Positions 46,551-54,871 of a stretch of DNA of 64,000 nt are shown piece by piece (position 1 is the first letter of the stretch; the number at the start of each line of letters is the position of its first letter). This DNA comes from Trichothermofontia sp964536415. GTDB lineage: Bacteria; Cyanobacteriota; Cyanobacteriia; B231. The notes under the pieces were generated by a model. The model searched no databases. It was not told where the DNA came from and saw only the letters and a list, made by a program, of their open reading frames with translations. The position numbers and the translations under genes are program-made. Location of the stretch: the NCBI GenBank assembly GCA_964536415.1, contig CAZHXN010000002.1, positions 1 through 64,000 of the forward strand, read 5' to 3'.

Positions 46551-46942
46551 TCATGTCGTCGGCTTTTGGCTTTGCGGTCGTCGCAGATCTTGTGGCAGCG
46601 TTGGCAAATGGGCCACAAAGCCAGCCCAGGATTCACACTGGAAGGCCAGATCGACTAGCGCCTTTAGTTGTTCGGGCGTCAGCGGTTCTAGCTGGGCAGC
46701 TACGGTGTCCGGCACACTCGAAAAGCGATTGTTAAGAACTTTCAACAACAGGCGCAGGGCTTCTTCATGGCGACCTTCCTGTCTGCCTTCCTGTCTACCT
46801 TTCTCAATGCCAAGGCGCTCAATACTGGTGATATAGGGTATATTTCCCTCCTGTTCGTAGGCGGTGACGCTTTCCCAAACTTCGGCTTCGAGTGCTTGAG
46901 GTAATTGTAGAATCCAATCGATGAAACGGAAGAGGTTGCATT
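46551..46942 (-). pseudogene. C-terminal fragment of an Rpn/DUF4351-type protein
   Basis: An open frame without a start codon reads FRFIDWILQLPQALEAEVWE, then YEQEGNIPYITSIERLGIEK, then the charged repeat GRQEGRQEGRHEEALRLLL and the DUF4351-like tail PLTPEQLKALVDLAFQCESW. This is the typical C-terminal half of the PD-(D/E)XK-type Rpn/DUF4351 proteins frequent in cyanobacteria. The N-terminal nuclease half is missing, and the 5' end abuts the broken gltS. The repeat codons contain a 12-bp tandem unit. Confidence 0.75.
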
Positions 46943-47647
46943 GAAGGAACAGTATTGGTTAAAATAATTCCCGCTAGCAGACAAGCCACAAAATCAGGCA
47001 ATTTTAAGCCCAAAGCATTAATCACTGTACTGATTAATCACTGTACTGATTTGAAATCCCAGACCAATCGTTACTCCTAGCACCAGTAACGAGTAAAGCA
47101 TGGTGTTATAATCAATTCTTACTAGTTGCTGATCTTGTTTAATCCCAACAGTGATATCGGTATACAGTTCTGATGTTTTGAGGTCATAGCAAGAAATCAA
47201 CCACTGGGCGATCGGACCGCCAATTACTCCTCCCAAAACGAGGCCAAAGGTCGCACAGGCAATCCCAATTGCGAGGGCATTGACAATGCCATGTTGCTCA
47301 ACAAAGATGGGTGCCCACGCGATCGTCGTGCCATGCCCCCCAAAAGAGATACCGACCCTGCCAACACTCCCACTAAGGGATTGAGTCCCAGTGTCGCTGC
47401 TGTCACCACCCCCAGCAGGTTTTGCAACCACAGGGCATCACGAATATAGAGATTAAAATCAATCTGTAACTGCAATACGCCATACAAGAGACCAAACAAT
47501 AGGGAAGCCAGTACCCCCCCCCGACACTGCCTCAGGAATATTAAAAGTTTGCAACCAGCGAATTTTGTGGGGTAAATACTTACCGAGATACAGTACTAAG
47601 ATGGCCATAATCGTCGTTTGGCGAACATCAAACTGCACAATATTCAT
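46943..47647 (-). pseudogene. gltS: Broken sodium/glutamate symporter gene
   Basis: Pieces of GltS appear in order but in different frames: MNIVQFDVRQTTIMAILVLY and FNIPEAVSGG at the start, then LASLLFGLLYG... through YIRDA, then GHGTTIAWAPIFVEQHGI, then IGIACATFGLVLGGVIGGP, then LPDFVACLLAGIILTNTVP. Lesions seen: a run of nine G (minus strand; 47514-47522) where eight would keep frame; an apparent internal deletion of some 40 codons after YIRDA; a frame change just before GHGTT; a 16-bp tandem duplication at 47017-47048 that shifts frame after QISTVIN; and loss of the 3' end at the DUF4351 junction. It cannot make a transporter. Confidence 0.85.
47017..47048. repeat. 16-bp tandem duplication that breaks the gltS frame
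   Basis: ATTAATCACTGTACTG occurs twice in direct succession (47017-47032 and 47033-47048). Removing one copy restores the reading frame QISTVINALGLKLPDF on the minus strand. Confidence 0.92.
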
Positions 47648-47787
47648 GGTAAATAAGACCCTTGTTCAAGACGAAATGACAAGAAATTAAACTTCGTAAT
47701 GCTTCAAAAGACTTTGCTCTTGGTAAGAGTACTATCCTCAGCTGCTCTGGCCTAGCACCGTTGCTGACATCCTGTTGGTATCAGACA

Positions 47788-49725
47788 TCAAAATGGTCGC
47801 AATCCCACTGAAAAATAAATTCCCCTTTCCTGGAGCGTGTCATCTCCCTTGCCCACGTCAATCAAGGGAACCCCGTAATCTAGACGCACTGTCAGGGCAT
47901 CCCCCTGCTGCCAACGTAAACCTAATCCCGCCCCCAGTAAGGTATTTGTGCGTAAGTCAGGATTACCGCTTTGATTCCAGGCGGTGCCAAAGTCGATAAA
48001 GGGGGTGAGTTGCACCAGGGTTTGCTCACGGGGAACCCACAGAATCGGGAAGCGTAACTCTGCTGAGGCAAAGACCCCACTGTCACTGAGTAAATAATTC
48101 TGGGGATAACCCCGCACCGTATCCTGTCCGCCTAGCCCAAATTGCTCCAGCGGCACTAAAGGATTAGCCGCCAATTGCACATCCGATCGCAGTAATACCA
48201 CCGTATCCGGAGCCAACAACCGTAACCATTGCGCCTGTCCCCGCCATGCCAAAAATTGCCCATCCGGCCCCTCATTGTTCACCGTGGCATTGAATAGGCT
48301 AGTTCCTAGGCTGAATTGCGATCGCAAGGCCAAGACACTGCGACGATCGCGATCGAGCCATTCCTGGAAGAACCGGGCGATCGACAATCGCGTTTCCCCC
48401 TGAGCATTAGCTCCCAGCGAGAGGGGAAAGGACGTATCCAGCAGGTAATTAAAACTTTCGCGACGGGTGAGGGTGAGGCCCATTGCCAACTCCTGGCTAG
48501 GGCTTTGATATAGCGGTTGCCGATAGGTTAATTCGGTGTCCCAGGAATTCGCCTTAATATCCAGCACATCAAAGGGAGGCGTAATGACTGTGCTGTTGTT
48601 GTAATCGACATAAAGACTTAAGGTGCCATTACGGGCATTGATTGGTAACGTATACCGTCCCTCAAACTCATCACTGCCATCGGTGTTGGCATAGGTGAGC
48701 CGCAGTTCATCTCCCAATCCCAGCAGGTTGCCCTCGGTCACAGTGCCCCCACGCCGGAAGGTACCCACACTGGGGTTACGGCCATTGTCCGCTTGAAGAT
48801 CGATATGAAAAGAATCGGCTTCCGTCACCTGCACTGCAATGATGCTAGTCCCCGGTTGTACTCCCGTCGCCAGTTCGGCAGAAATGTTGGCAATCAGGAG
48901 ATTGAGACGCAAGAGTTGCAAGGCTGCCAATAGCTGGTTGACATTCAGCGGGGCCTGAGTTGCGATCGCCAACCGCCGCCGAATATATCCCGGCCTCAAC
49001 CGCCGGTTCCCCGTGATATTAATCTGCTCAACCGAACCTTCCAGAATTTGGATAGTAACGGTCCCCCGATCCAGGGTTTGTGGGGGAATGAAGGCTCCAG
49101 ATGTAATAAACTCCTGATCGATATAGTGTTGGGTGATGGCCGATCGCGCGCCTAAGAGTTCAGAAAAACTAATTTCTCTACCCACAAATCCTTGCGTAAT
49201 CTCAGCCAATTCCGCATCACTAAAGGCCGTATTGCCCTCAAATTCAAAGGCATTGACGACGATCGTCGCGGGAACATCCCCGTCAGGTTCTACCTCTGCC
49301 GGCGGTGTCGGCACAGCGGGCACGGGAGGGGCCGTAGGGGTGAGGAAATCTTCTGGTCCTAATGGCGTCAGAGTGGGGGGATCTACCAGGCGTGGCGGGG
49401 TCCCAGGAATTGCAGTCGGTAGATTCTGGACGATGATTGGGTGAAGGGGTGGCGCGATCGGGAATAAATTATCAAGGGAACCGGATACTAATTCGGCTGC
49501 TGAACCTGATCGGGGAGGCGCGATCGGGCTACTCACAATCGAAGCGGGGATTAAGGGTGAGGCAGGCTCCCCGTCAGGGAGTGCGATCGCAGGGCTACTC
49601 AACCAACTTCCAATGCCCACACCCACCAGCGTCAAGCCTGTTTTCCAAATCGGGTGGGAAGGGTCCCGGTTGCTACGATGTGTTCGCCACTCCACCAAAG
49701 CCTGTCGCCTCACCTGTCGAGCCAT
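47788..49725 (-). CDS. TpsB-family outer-membrane transporter (ShlB/FhaC/HecB type)
   Basis: A 645-residue outer-membrane protein of two-partner secretion. A basic N-terminus and hydrophobic stretch (about 28-48, ending SSPAIALP) form a probable signal peptide. A Pro-rich linker leads to POTRA domains from about 150 (FEFEGNTAFSDAELAEITQG and ILEGSVEQINITGNRRLRPG), then a 16-strand barrel with the family motif GGQDTVRGYPQ near 545. It ends in Phe, as outer-membrane barrels do. It would export a TpsA filamentous protein or heme/lipid-related cargo; no TpsA gene is in the window. Intact, although both neighbours are pseudogenes. Confidence 0.9.
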   Translation of the reverse strand: MARQVRRQALVEWRTHRSNRDPSHPIWKTGLTLVGVGIGSWLSSPAIALPDGEPASPLIPASIVSSPIAPPRSGSAAELVSGSLDNLFPIAPPLHPIIVQNLPTAIPGTPPRLVDPPTLTPLGPEDFLTPTAPPVPAVPTPPAEVEPDGDVPATIVVNAFEFEGNTAFSDAELAEITQGFVGREISFSELLGARSAITQHYIDQEFITSGAFIPPQTLDRGTVTIQILEGSVEQINITGNRRLRPGYIRRRLAIATQAPLNVNQLLAALQLLRLNLLIANISAELATGVQPGTSIIAVQVTEADSFHIDLQADNGRNPSVGTFRRGGTVTEGNLLGLGDELRLTYANTDGSDEFEGRYTLPINARNGTLSLYVDYNNSTVITPPFDVLDIKANSWDTELTYRQPLYQSPSQELAMGLTLTRRESFNYLLDTSFPLSLGANAQGETRLSIARFFQEWLDRDRRSVLALRSQFSLGTSLFNATVNNEGPDGQFLAWRGQAQWLRLLAPDTVVLLRSDVQLAANPLVPLEQFGLGGQDTVRGYPQNYLLSDSGVFASAELRFPILWVPREQTLVQLTPFIDFGTAWNQSGNPDLRTNTLLGAGLGLRWQQGDALTVRLDYGVPLIDVGKGDDTLQERGIYFSVGLRPF

Positions 49726-49907
49726 TGGTTATCTATCCCACCCTAATCACCGCTGATCCGTCCAATGTCGATCAGCATAAAGGTATCCCGCCCAATCTCC
49801 AACTGCTCCCAGTAGGTGATCGTCCTTGCCATCGGTAATCACGGTCTATTTCCCGAAGGGGATGTTAGATGTGGGCCAATCCAACTGAAGGCTTTCTCTT
49901 CTCGCAT

Positions 49908-50816
49908 CTACCCCCCCTGGGAGTCGAGCCAATTCACTAAATCCGCCAACTCGGTAAACTCTAACAACGCATCGCCCAATGTTTCTAGCTTCGCCAGCGA
50001 TAACGCTTGCACTTGTGCGGTCAGGGCTGGGGGCAAGTCCCCAACGCGGCGGGTGAGCAGTCTTAGGATCAGCGATCGGCCCTCTTCCTGCCTACCTTCC
50101 TGTCTGCCTTCCTGTCTGCCTACTTCCTTGCCCTGCTGCCATCCCTGGCGTTCCCCTTCGCGCAGAATTTCTTGGTACCAGGGTGATTCCCGGAGGATTG
50201 CCATATCCCACCTCATGATTTGCCGGACAACATCACTATCCAACACAAAACTAGCAAAAAATGCCAGTAAGGCTTCCAACTCTACCAACTGCTCATTTTG
50301 ACGCAGCAAAGCCAACGCCCGCTCGACCGTCGCCACCTCGCTACCCTGCTTCAGGATCGGGACAAAGGGCAAGAGTACAGCTAGGGATTGCTGAAAGACC
50401 ACCGCTGCCTCCACTTCCCAGAGGTTGATCACTCAGTAGTCCTGGCAGCTGTACAGCCCCATAAAGGTTGACTCATCGCGATCGCAAATCGTGACCGAGG
50501 CGGCAGGTGGCAAAATGTTGACCAGGACGGGATAGATCGGCAAGTCATACTTTTCCGCAGCAAGGGTGGCATAGGCGTGCATCCGCTTGGGGAGTCGGGT
50601 GTTATAGCGTAACTGCAACTCATTGAGGATTAAAAATTCACCCTGGGTCGGGCTATACGCCTTGACGAGGACATCATTTTCCCGGCCCACCCATTGAAAC
50701 TCAGACCCCAAAATTTCCTGGGCAACCACATCTGCCTGTTGCGTCACCCACTGTACCCAGGCCGTTGGGGCTAACCCGATGAGGCGCTTTCCACCAATAT
50801 CTGCTGTCTTCGCCAC
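49908..50816 (-). pseudogene. Rpn/DUF4351-type gene interrupted by one in-frame TGA
   Basis: The 5' part (50816-50433, 127 codons) has EFLILNELQLRYNTRLPKRM, the core of the PD-(D/E)XK-like domain, and ends in CQDY. It is followed by TGA at 50433-50435 and, with no gap and in the same frame, INLWEVEAAVVFQQSLAVLL through to the C-terminal GRQEGRQEGRQEEGR and DLPPALTAQVQALSL. Relatives typically have DYRVINLWEV here, so a CGA-to-TGA change explains the stop. It may be a recent pseudogene. Restart at the GTG directly after the stop, or readthrough, is possible. A 12-bp repeat unit underlies the GRQE repeats. Confidence 0.82.
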
Positions 50817-50924
50817 AGTCCTTAAAACCTTTGCCAGAGCTTAACCTGCTACTAAAGGGATGATTACCCATTGCGACAAGCAAACTTCTAGAATAGCGGC
50901 AAAGCATTGTATTGGGGATTACCT

Positions 50925-51572
50925 ATGCCGCCCACCGCGATTTCTGAGGCCCTAGCCCCGCAGGACCTCCGGCAATTACTGGAGGAATACTACCAGGAGC
51001 GGACCCTGATTCCCTACCAGGCAGGCCAGAATATTAGCCTACAACCGGATGAGATCTGGATTGTCGGGCGGGGGGTGGTGGTGCTGAGTACCCTATACCA
51101 ATCAGGGGACGAGGCCCTGTTGGGGCTAGCGGGTCCGGCTATGCCTTTTGGGTTACCCTTGACGGCGATCGCTCCCTATCAAGCGACGGCCCTCTCGGAT
51201 GTGGATGTCATGCGCCTGACAATGGTCGAAATTGAATCCTCCCCCCTGTTGCAGCATGAAATTGATCGTCAGCTAGCGCGACGGTTACGCCAAACTGAAG
51301 CCCTCCTGGCCCTGAGTGGTTACCGCCGAGTCGAAGAACGTCTGCGGCAACTCCTCCTCCTCCTGGCGCAAGAAATGGGCCAACCAACCCCCGACGGCAT
51401 CCGGCTCACCGTGCGACTCACCCATCAGCACCTCGCCAACGCGATCGGAACCACACGGGTGACGGTCACACGCTTAATCGGGCAACTGCGGCGGGAAAAA
51501 TGGTTGGCGATCGATGCTTCACGCCACCTCACCCTGCGCTATCCCACGCAGCTAGAGTTTGCCACTCTCTAG
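50925..51572 (+). CDS. Crp/Fnr family transcriptional regulator
   Basis: A 215-residue regulator from ATG 50925. The beta-roll (about 20-110) is short and divergent: no FGEMA-type phosphate cassette with Arg-Ser is seen, so cAMP binding is unlikely. A dimerisation helix covers about 110-145. The C-terminal winged helix contains LTHQHLANAIGTTRVTVTRL as helix-turn-helix. It lacks Fnr-type cysteines. Upstream, divergent, is the broken Rpn/DUF4351 gene. Target genes unknown. Confidence 0.85.
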   Translation: MPPTAISEALAPQDLRQLLEEYYQERTLIPYQAGQNISLQPDEIWIVGRGVVVLSTLYQSGDEALLGLAGPAMPFGLPLTAIAPYQATALSDVDVMRLTMVEIESSPLLQHEIDRQLARRLRQTEALLALSGYRRVEERLRQLLLLLAQEMGQPTPDGIRLTVRLTHQHLANAIGTTRVTVTRLIGQLRREKWLAIDASRHLTLRYPTQLEFATL

Positions 51573-51590
51573 ACTCAAATGCAGGAGTGG

Positions 51591-51606
51591 ATTGCAGTAT
51601 TGCAGT
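51591..51606. repeat. 8-bp tandem duplication
   Basis: ATTGCAGT occurs twice in succession between the Crp-type gene and tyrS. It is short, so chance cannot be excluded. Confidence 0.6.
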
Positions 51607-51651
51607 ATCGTATTGAAGTTGGATTACTGCTAAGCCGCTGCTAACTGCCCC

Positions 51652-52881
51652 ATGACCGCTGAACTTACATCGCCGACCCCCAAGCCTGACTGGCTTTATC
51701 GGGGCATTTGTGAGATTTTCCCCGATAACCCTGCTGCTCAGGATGTTAACGAAAGTCTAGTTTACCGCCTACAACAGAGCGATCGCCCGCTGCGGGTAAA
51801 GTTGGGCATCGATCCCACAGGGACAGATATCCACCTCGGACATGGCATTGTTTTCCGGAAGCTGCGAGCCTTCCAGGATGCGGGCCATACGGCAGTGTTG
51901 ATCATTGGCGATTTCACCGCCCGGATTGGGGACCCTACCGGCAAATCCGAAGTCCGGCGACAGTTAACGGCGGCAGAAGTGGCAGCGAATGCGGAAACCT
52001 ATCTCAAGCAACTGCGGCCCCTTTTAGATTTCGACACCCCTGGCCGGTTGGAAATTCGCTACAACTCGGAATGGTTGGCGGCACTCGATCTGTCCAAGAT
52101 TCTGGAATTGTTAGGAACGATGACCGTGGGCCAAATGTTAGCTAAAGAGGGGTTCGCTGAACGCTACAAGCAGGGGAATCCAGTCTATTTGCATGAGTTT
52201 CTCTATCCCTTGATGCAAGGGTATGATTCTGTTGCTGTGCAGGCAGATGTGGAATTAGGCGGTACGGACCAGAAGTTCAACCTGGCGGTAGGTCGGGATT
52301 TACAGCGCCATTTTGGGCAGCGGCCCCAGTTTGGCTTGCTGATGCCGATTTTGCTGGGAACCGATGGGGTACAGAAAATGTCCAAATCCTTGGGTAACTA
52401 TGTGGGGTTGGCGGAAGATGCTCTGAGGATGTATTCCAAGCTGGAAAAAACGCCGGATAGTATTATTCAGGCCTATTTTGAGCTACTGACGAATTTACCG
52501 CTGGATGCGTTGCCGGAGAATCCCCGCGATCGCCAGAAATTACTCGCACTCACGGTTGTCAGCCAGTTTCACGGGGAGGAAGCCGCCCGTCAGGCTCAGC
52601 AAGCGGCCCAAGCACTGGTTATGGGGGGCCAAGCTGATGCTGATGCGGTGCCAGAGTTTTCCCTTGCGGAGATTCAGTTTCCTGCCAAGCTGTTCTATAT
52701 CCTCAGTGCCAGCGGCTTGTGTAGCAGTAGTGGGGAGGCCCGTCGCCAGATTCAGGGCGGGGCTGTGCGTTTAGCGGGCGATCGCGTGGAAAGTGTGGAT
52801 TTAACGATCTCAACGCCGGACGATCTGGCGGGCAAAGTGCTACAAGTGGGCAAGAAGAAATTCATTCGCCTGGTTAGTTAA
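51652..52881 (+). CDS. tyrS: Tyrosyl-tRNA synthetase
   Basis: A 409-residue class I aminoacyl-tRNA synthetase that charges tRNA-Tyr. The HIGH-like motif is HLGHG near residue 61, and KMSKS begins at K242. Tyr/ATP-site stretches LMQGYDSVAVQADVELGGTD and ARIGDPTGKSEVRRQL are typical of the TyrRS form with the shorter KMSKS loop. A C-terminal S4 RNA-binding domain covers about 345-405 (SSSGEARRQIQGGAVRLAGD). Start ATG 51652. Confidence 0.96.
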   Translation: MTAELTSPTPKPDWLYRGICEIFPDNPAAQDVNESLVYRLQQSDRPLRVKLGIDPTGTDIHLGHGIVFRKLRAFQDAGHTAVLIIGDFTARIGDPTGKSEVRRQLTAAEVAANAETYLKQLRPLLDFDTPGRLEIRYNSEWLAALDLSKILELLGTMTVGQMLAKEGFAERYKQGNPVYLHEFLYPLMQGYDSVAVQADVELGGTDQKFNLAVGRDLQRHFGQRPQFGLLMPILLGTDGVQKMSKSLGNYVGLAEDALRMYSKLEKTPDSIIQAYFELLTNLPLDALPENPRDRQKLLALTVVSQFHGEEAARQAQQAAQALVMGGQADADAVPEFSLAEIQFPAKLFYILSASGLCSSSGEARRQIQGGAVRLAGDRVESVDLTISTPDDLAGKVLQVGKKKFIRLVS

Positions 52882-52961
52882 GTGCATATTTAGGGGCATA
52901 TTACATGCGTCAATCTTGTGGGATAGCCGTTTGAGTCTATGGAGAACTCGGCTGTCCCGGT

Positions 52962-52982
52962 GGCAGGCAGGATGCCTACCCC
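52962..52982. repeat. Dispersed GGCAGGCAGGATGCCTACCCC repeat (copy 1)
   Basis: Its reverse complement matches 60758-60781, and the stem of the terminator at 27680-27700 (GGGCAGGCATC...CCTGCCC) is a relative. It lies between tyrS and pyrF. Confidence 0.7.
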
Positions 52983-53019
52983 ACAAATCGCTTCTTATCC
53001 TCAGTGGGGAACTGACCCT

Positions 53020-53751
53020 ATGACCGCTATAACCGCTATAACTGATCGCCTCATTGTGCCCCTCGATGTTCCCAGCCTGCCAGCCGCGATCGCGTGGGTA
53101 GACCGCTTACCCCAGGTCAGCTTCTGGAAAGTCGGCCTGGAATTATTTGTCAGCGCCGGACCTGCCATTTTGACCGAACTCAAGCAGCGCCAGAAACATA
53201 TTTTTTTAGACCTGAAATTCCACGATATCCCCAATACCGTGGCAGGAGCCTGTCGCTCAGTGGCAACCTATGGCGTTGATCTGGTTACCCTCCATGCCGC
53301 AGCAGGCCCCGCAGCCCTCAAAGCCGCCCAAACCGCAGTCAGCGAAGCTGCCACTGCCGCTGGCCAATCCCCCCCCCAATTGTTAGCCATTACCGTGTTG
53401 ACGAGTCTCACGGCGCGATCGCTCGCCCTGGATCTGAAAATTCCTATAGAATTACCGGAATACGCCCTGCATATGGCCCGCATGGCTCAGGAACAGGGAA
53501 TTCCCGGTGCCGTCTGCTCACCCCAGGAGGTGGCCCAATTGCGTCAGATCTGCGGTCCTGATTTTCGGCTGGTGTGTCCCGGTGTGCGTCCGGAATGGGC
53601 GGCCAAGGGGGATCAACAGCGGACCCTGACCCCTGCAATGGCCGTCAAAGCGGGGGCTGACTACCTGGTCATTGGTCGTCCGATCACGCAAGCCCCTGAC
53701 CCAGCGGGTGCCTTTCAACGCATCTGTGATGAGCTGGCAACAGTGGTTTAA
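53020..53751 (+). CDS. pyrF: Orotidine-5'-phosphate decarboxylase
   Basis: A 243-residue TIM-barrel enzyme for the last step of UMP synthesis. The catalytic motif is FLDLKFHDIPNT (Asp-x-Lys-xx-Asp) near residue 66. IVPLDVP near the N-terminus and VCPGVRPEW near 187 are also typical. The start is ATG 53020; an in-frame ATG at 52939 would add 27 unconserved residues. The first codons contain an exact 9-bp tandem duplication (53023-53040), giving the repeated residues TAITAI. Confidence 0.95.
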   Translation: MTAITAITDRLIVPLDVPSLPAAIAWVDRLPQVSFWKVGLELFVSAGPAILTELKQRQKHIFLDLKFHDIPNTVAGACRSVATYGVDLVTLHAAAGPAALKAAQTAVSEAATAAGQSPPQLLAITVLTSLTARSLALDLKIPIELPEYALHMARMAQEQGIPGAVCSPQEVAQLRQICGPDFRLVCPGVRPEWAAKGDQQRTLTPAMAVKAGADYLVIGRPITQAPDPAGAFQRICDELATVV

Positions 53752-53775
53752 ATTCAGCCGTGGTTTCAATCAACG

Positions 53776-54375
53776 ATGGGTCAATGCTCCTGGTATCGTC
53801 CTCACCTATACGCATGGCTCCTGCTGTTGGGAGGCCCAGGGGTTGGGATGTGGGGAGTTACCCCGGCAGCGATCGCCCTCCACCCAGCCCCAGTGCTCCC
53901 ATCCCGCGCCGTATCCGCCACCTGTCCACTGGATTTGGCAACCCTGGCCGAGCGTCTGGCCCAAGATCTCCCCGCCTATGCCAACCGGGTGAGCCAGCGT
54001 TCACGTCTAGTCCCAGACATTCAACCCAGCACGATGCTCATTGCCAGCCGCCCGGAACTGGAGCCGCTGCCTCTGGGGGGAGTTCACGGTGGCTCGACCC
54101 TCTCGCCCCCACCGGCGAGTAACCCTATCCAACAAATCTTCCTGACTACCCTGAGCCGTCGCTCGACCCTCGGTAAAGTCATCACCCTCCAGCAATTTCA
54201 CTGGCTCCTGCTCAGCCGTAATGACCAGGGCTGGTGGCTAGTCATGAGCTTTAGCCGGACCGGTGGGCATCCCCTCACGCAGTCACCGACACCGCCCCAG
54301 GACAGCAGTCAGGGGGTCGTGGCCGTGGCAGTGCGCCTGTGGTTGCGCGATTGTCGGGCCGGGGCGCTGCGCTAA
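53776..54375 (+). CDS. Hypothetical exported protein
   Basis: A 199-residue protein of unknown function. A hydrophobic stretch WLLLLGGPGVGMWGVTPAAI near 14-33, followed by Ala-rich sequence, suggests a signal peptide. CPLDLATLAERLAQDLPAYA and the block FHWLLLSRNDQGWWLVMSF look like conserved segments, and a conserved cyanobacterial family is likely. The tail RLWLRDCRAGALR contains a second Cys. It follows pyrF by 24 bp. The start lacks a ribosome-binding site, so translation may depend on pyrF. Confidence 0.65.
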   Translation: MGQCSWYRPHLYAWLLLLGGPGVGMWGVTPAAIALHPAPVLPSRAVSATCPLDLATLAERLAQDLPAYANRVSQRSRLVPDIQPSTMLIASRPELEPLPLGGVHGGSTLSPPPASNPIQQIFLTTLSRRSTLGKVITLQQFHWLLLSRNDQGWWLVMSFSRTGGHPLTQSPTPPQDSSQGVVAVAVRLWLRDCRAGALR

Positions 54376-54400
54376 TTAACTTCGCTAATTAATGGGGGTG

Positions 54401-54409
54401 TGCTACACT
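54401..54409 (+). promoter_or_regulatory. Extended -10 promoter for the candidate structured transcript
   Basis: TGCTACACT is a TGn-extended -10 element. The -35 position (about 54381, TTCGCT) is poor, as is common with extended -10 promoters. The start would be near 54416. Confidence 0.45.
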
Positions 54410-54415
54410 CGGAAC

Positions 54416-54716
54416 TAATCCACGCTTGAGATACCAAGCCGCCAAGGCGAAAAGGAGGTGATGCCCATGCAAGATAGTAGTAAACACATGGGTCATCAGG
54501 TTAGCGTAGTCCGGCTGTGCGCCGGGGCTGTTCTCTAAGTTCGGTGCCATTTCTCAGAAGTCTCAGACTTTTTGGAAGGCGGAACTTCTAGTTCCTCCCG
54601 GCAGCCTGGTACTAACCTGAAGACCCGCTACACCGCTCTTGTCCTGTGAAGATTCCCTAGGAGTTTTTACGCCCGACAAGAGCGGATAGTCTTTTAAAGG
54701 GCTTTGTCTGTTTTTT
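54416..54716 (+). ncRNA. Candidate structured RNA or leader of unknown type
   Basis: Several strong helices can be drawn. The 9-bp long-range stem TCAGGTTAG (54496-54504) pairs with CTAACCTGA (54612-54620). Inside it are CCGGC-TGTGC-GCCGG and GGAAC-TTCTA-GTTCC hairpins. A perfect 11-bp stem CCGCTCTTGTC (54633-54643) pairs with GACAAGAGCGG (54675-54685), with T6 at 54711. The start region of the small ORF can also pair: GATGCCCATG with CATGGG-T-CATC. It does not match riboswitch, 6S, tmRNA, SRP or RNase P signatures that I can recognise. The limits are estimated from the promoter and the T-tract. Confidence 0.42.
54467..54538 (+). CDS. 23-codon ORF with a near-perfect anti-Shine-Dalgarno complement
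   Basis: ATG 54467 to TAA 54536 encodes MQDSSKHMGHQ then VSVVRLCAGAVL. AAAAGGAGGTGAT at 54450-54462 is complementary to the whole 3' tail of 16S rRNA, with eight bases between GGAGG and the ATG, an exceptionally strong initiation signal. The start codon lies in a potential hairpin. It may be a leader peptide controlling the structured RNA, or a ribosome-binding decoy. I do not recognise the peptide. Confidence 0.42.
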   Translation: MQDSSKHMGHQVSVVRLCAGAVL

Positions 54717-54871
54717 ATAAAAATTGCATCTCTACCCCTGAAGGAAGAGTAGTGCGGGTGGCAGATATCATTGAAACGGTGGCTCGAACCCGGAAATCGA
54801 CGATCGCCTTGTCTTAGATTGTCTTAGATTGTCTTAAATGAATCTTAAATGAAACAGCGAGGACAGTGGGC

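Noticed and set aside
46741..50150. Repeated CTGTCTGCCTTC units near 46790 and 50100, considered as a CRISPR array
   Set aside because: They are codon repeats for Gly-Arg-Gln-Glu inside two DUF4351-type genes. No spacer/repeat structure exists anywhere in the window.
54761..54810. T-arm-like sequence GGGTTCGAGCC on the minus strand
   Set aside because: The flanking bases do not form a T-stem, and no anticodon or acceptor arms are present, so it is not a tRNA.
54717..54834. Open frame reading STPEGRVVRVADIIETVA then RTRKSTIALS after the structured RNA
   Set aside because: It looks protein-like, but has no start codon with a ribosome-binding site and I recognise no family; too short to call.
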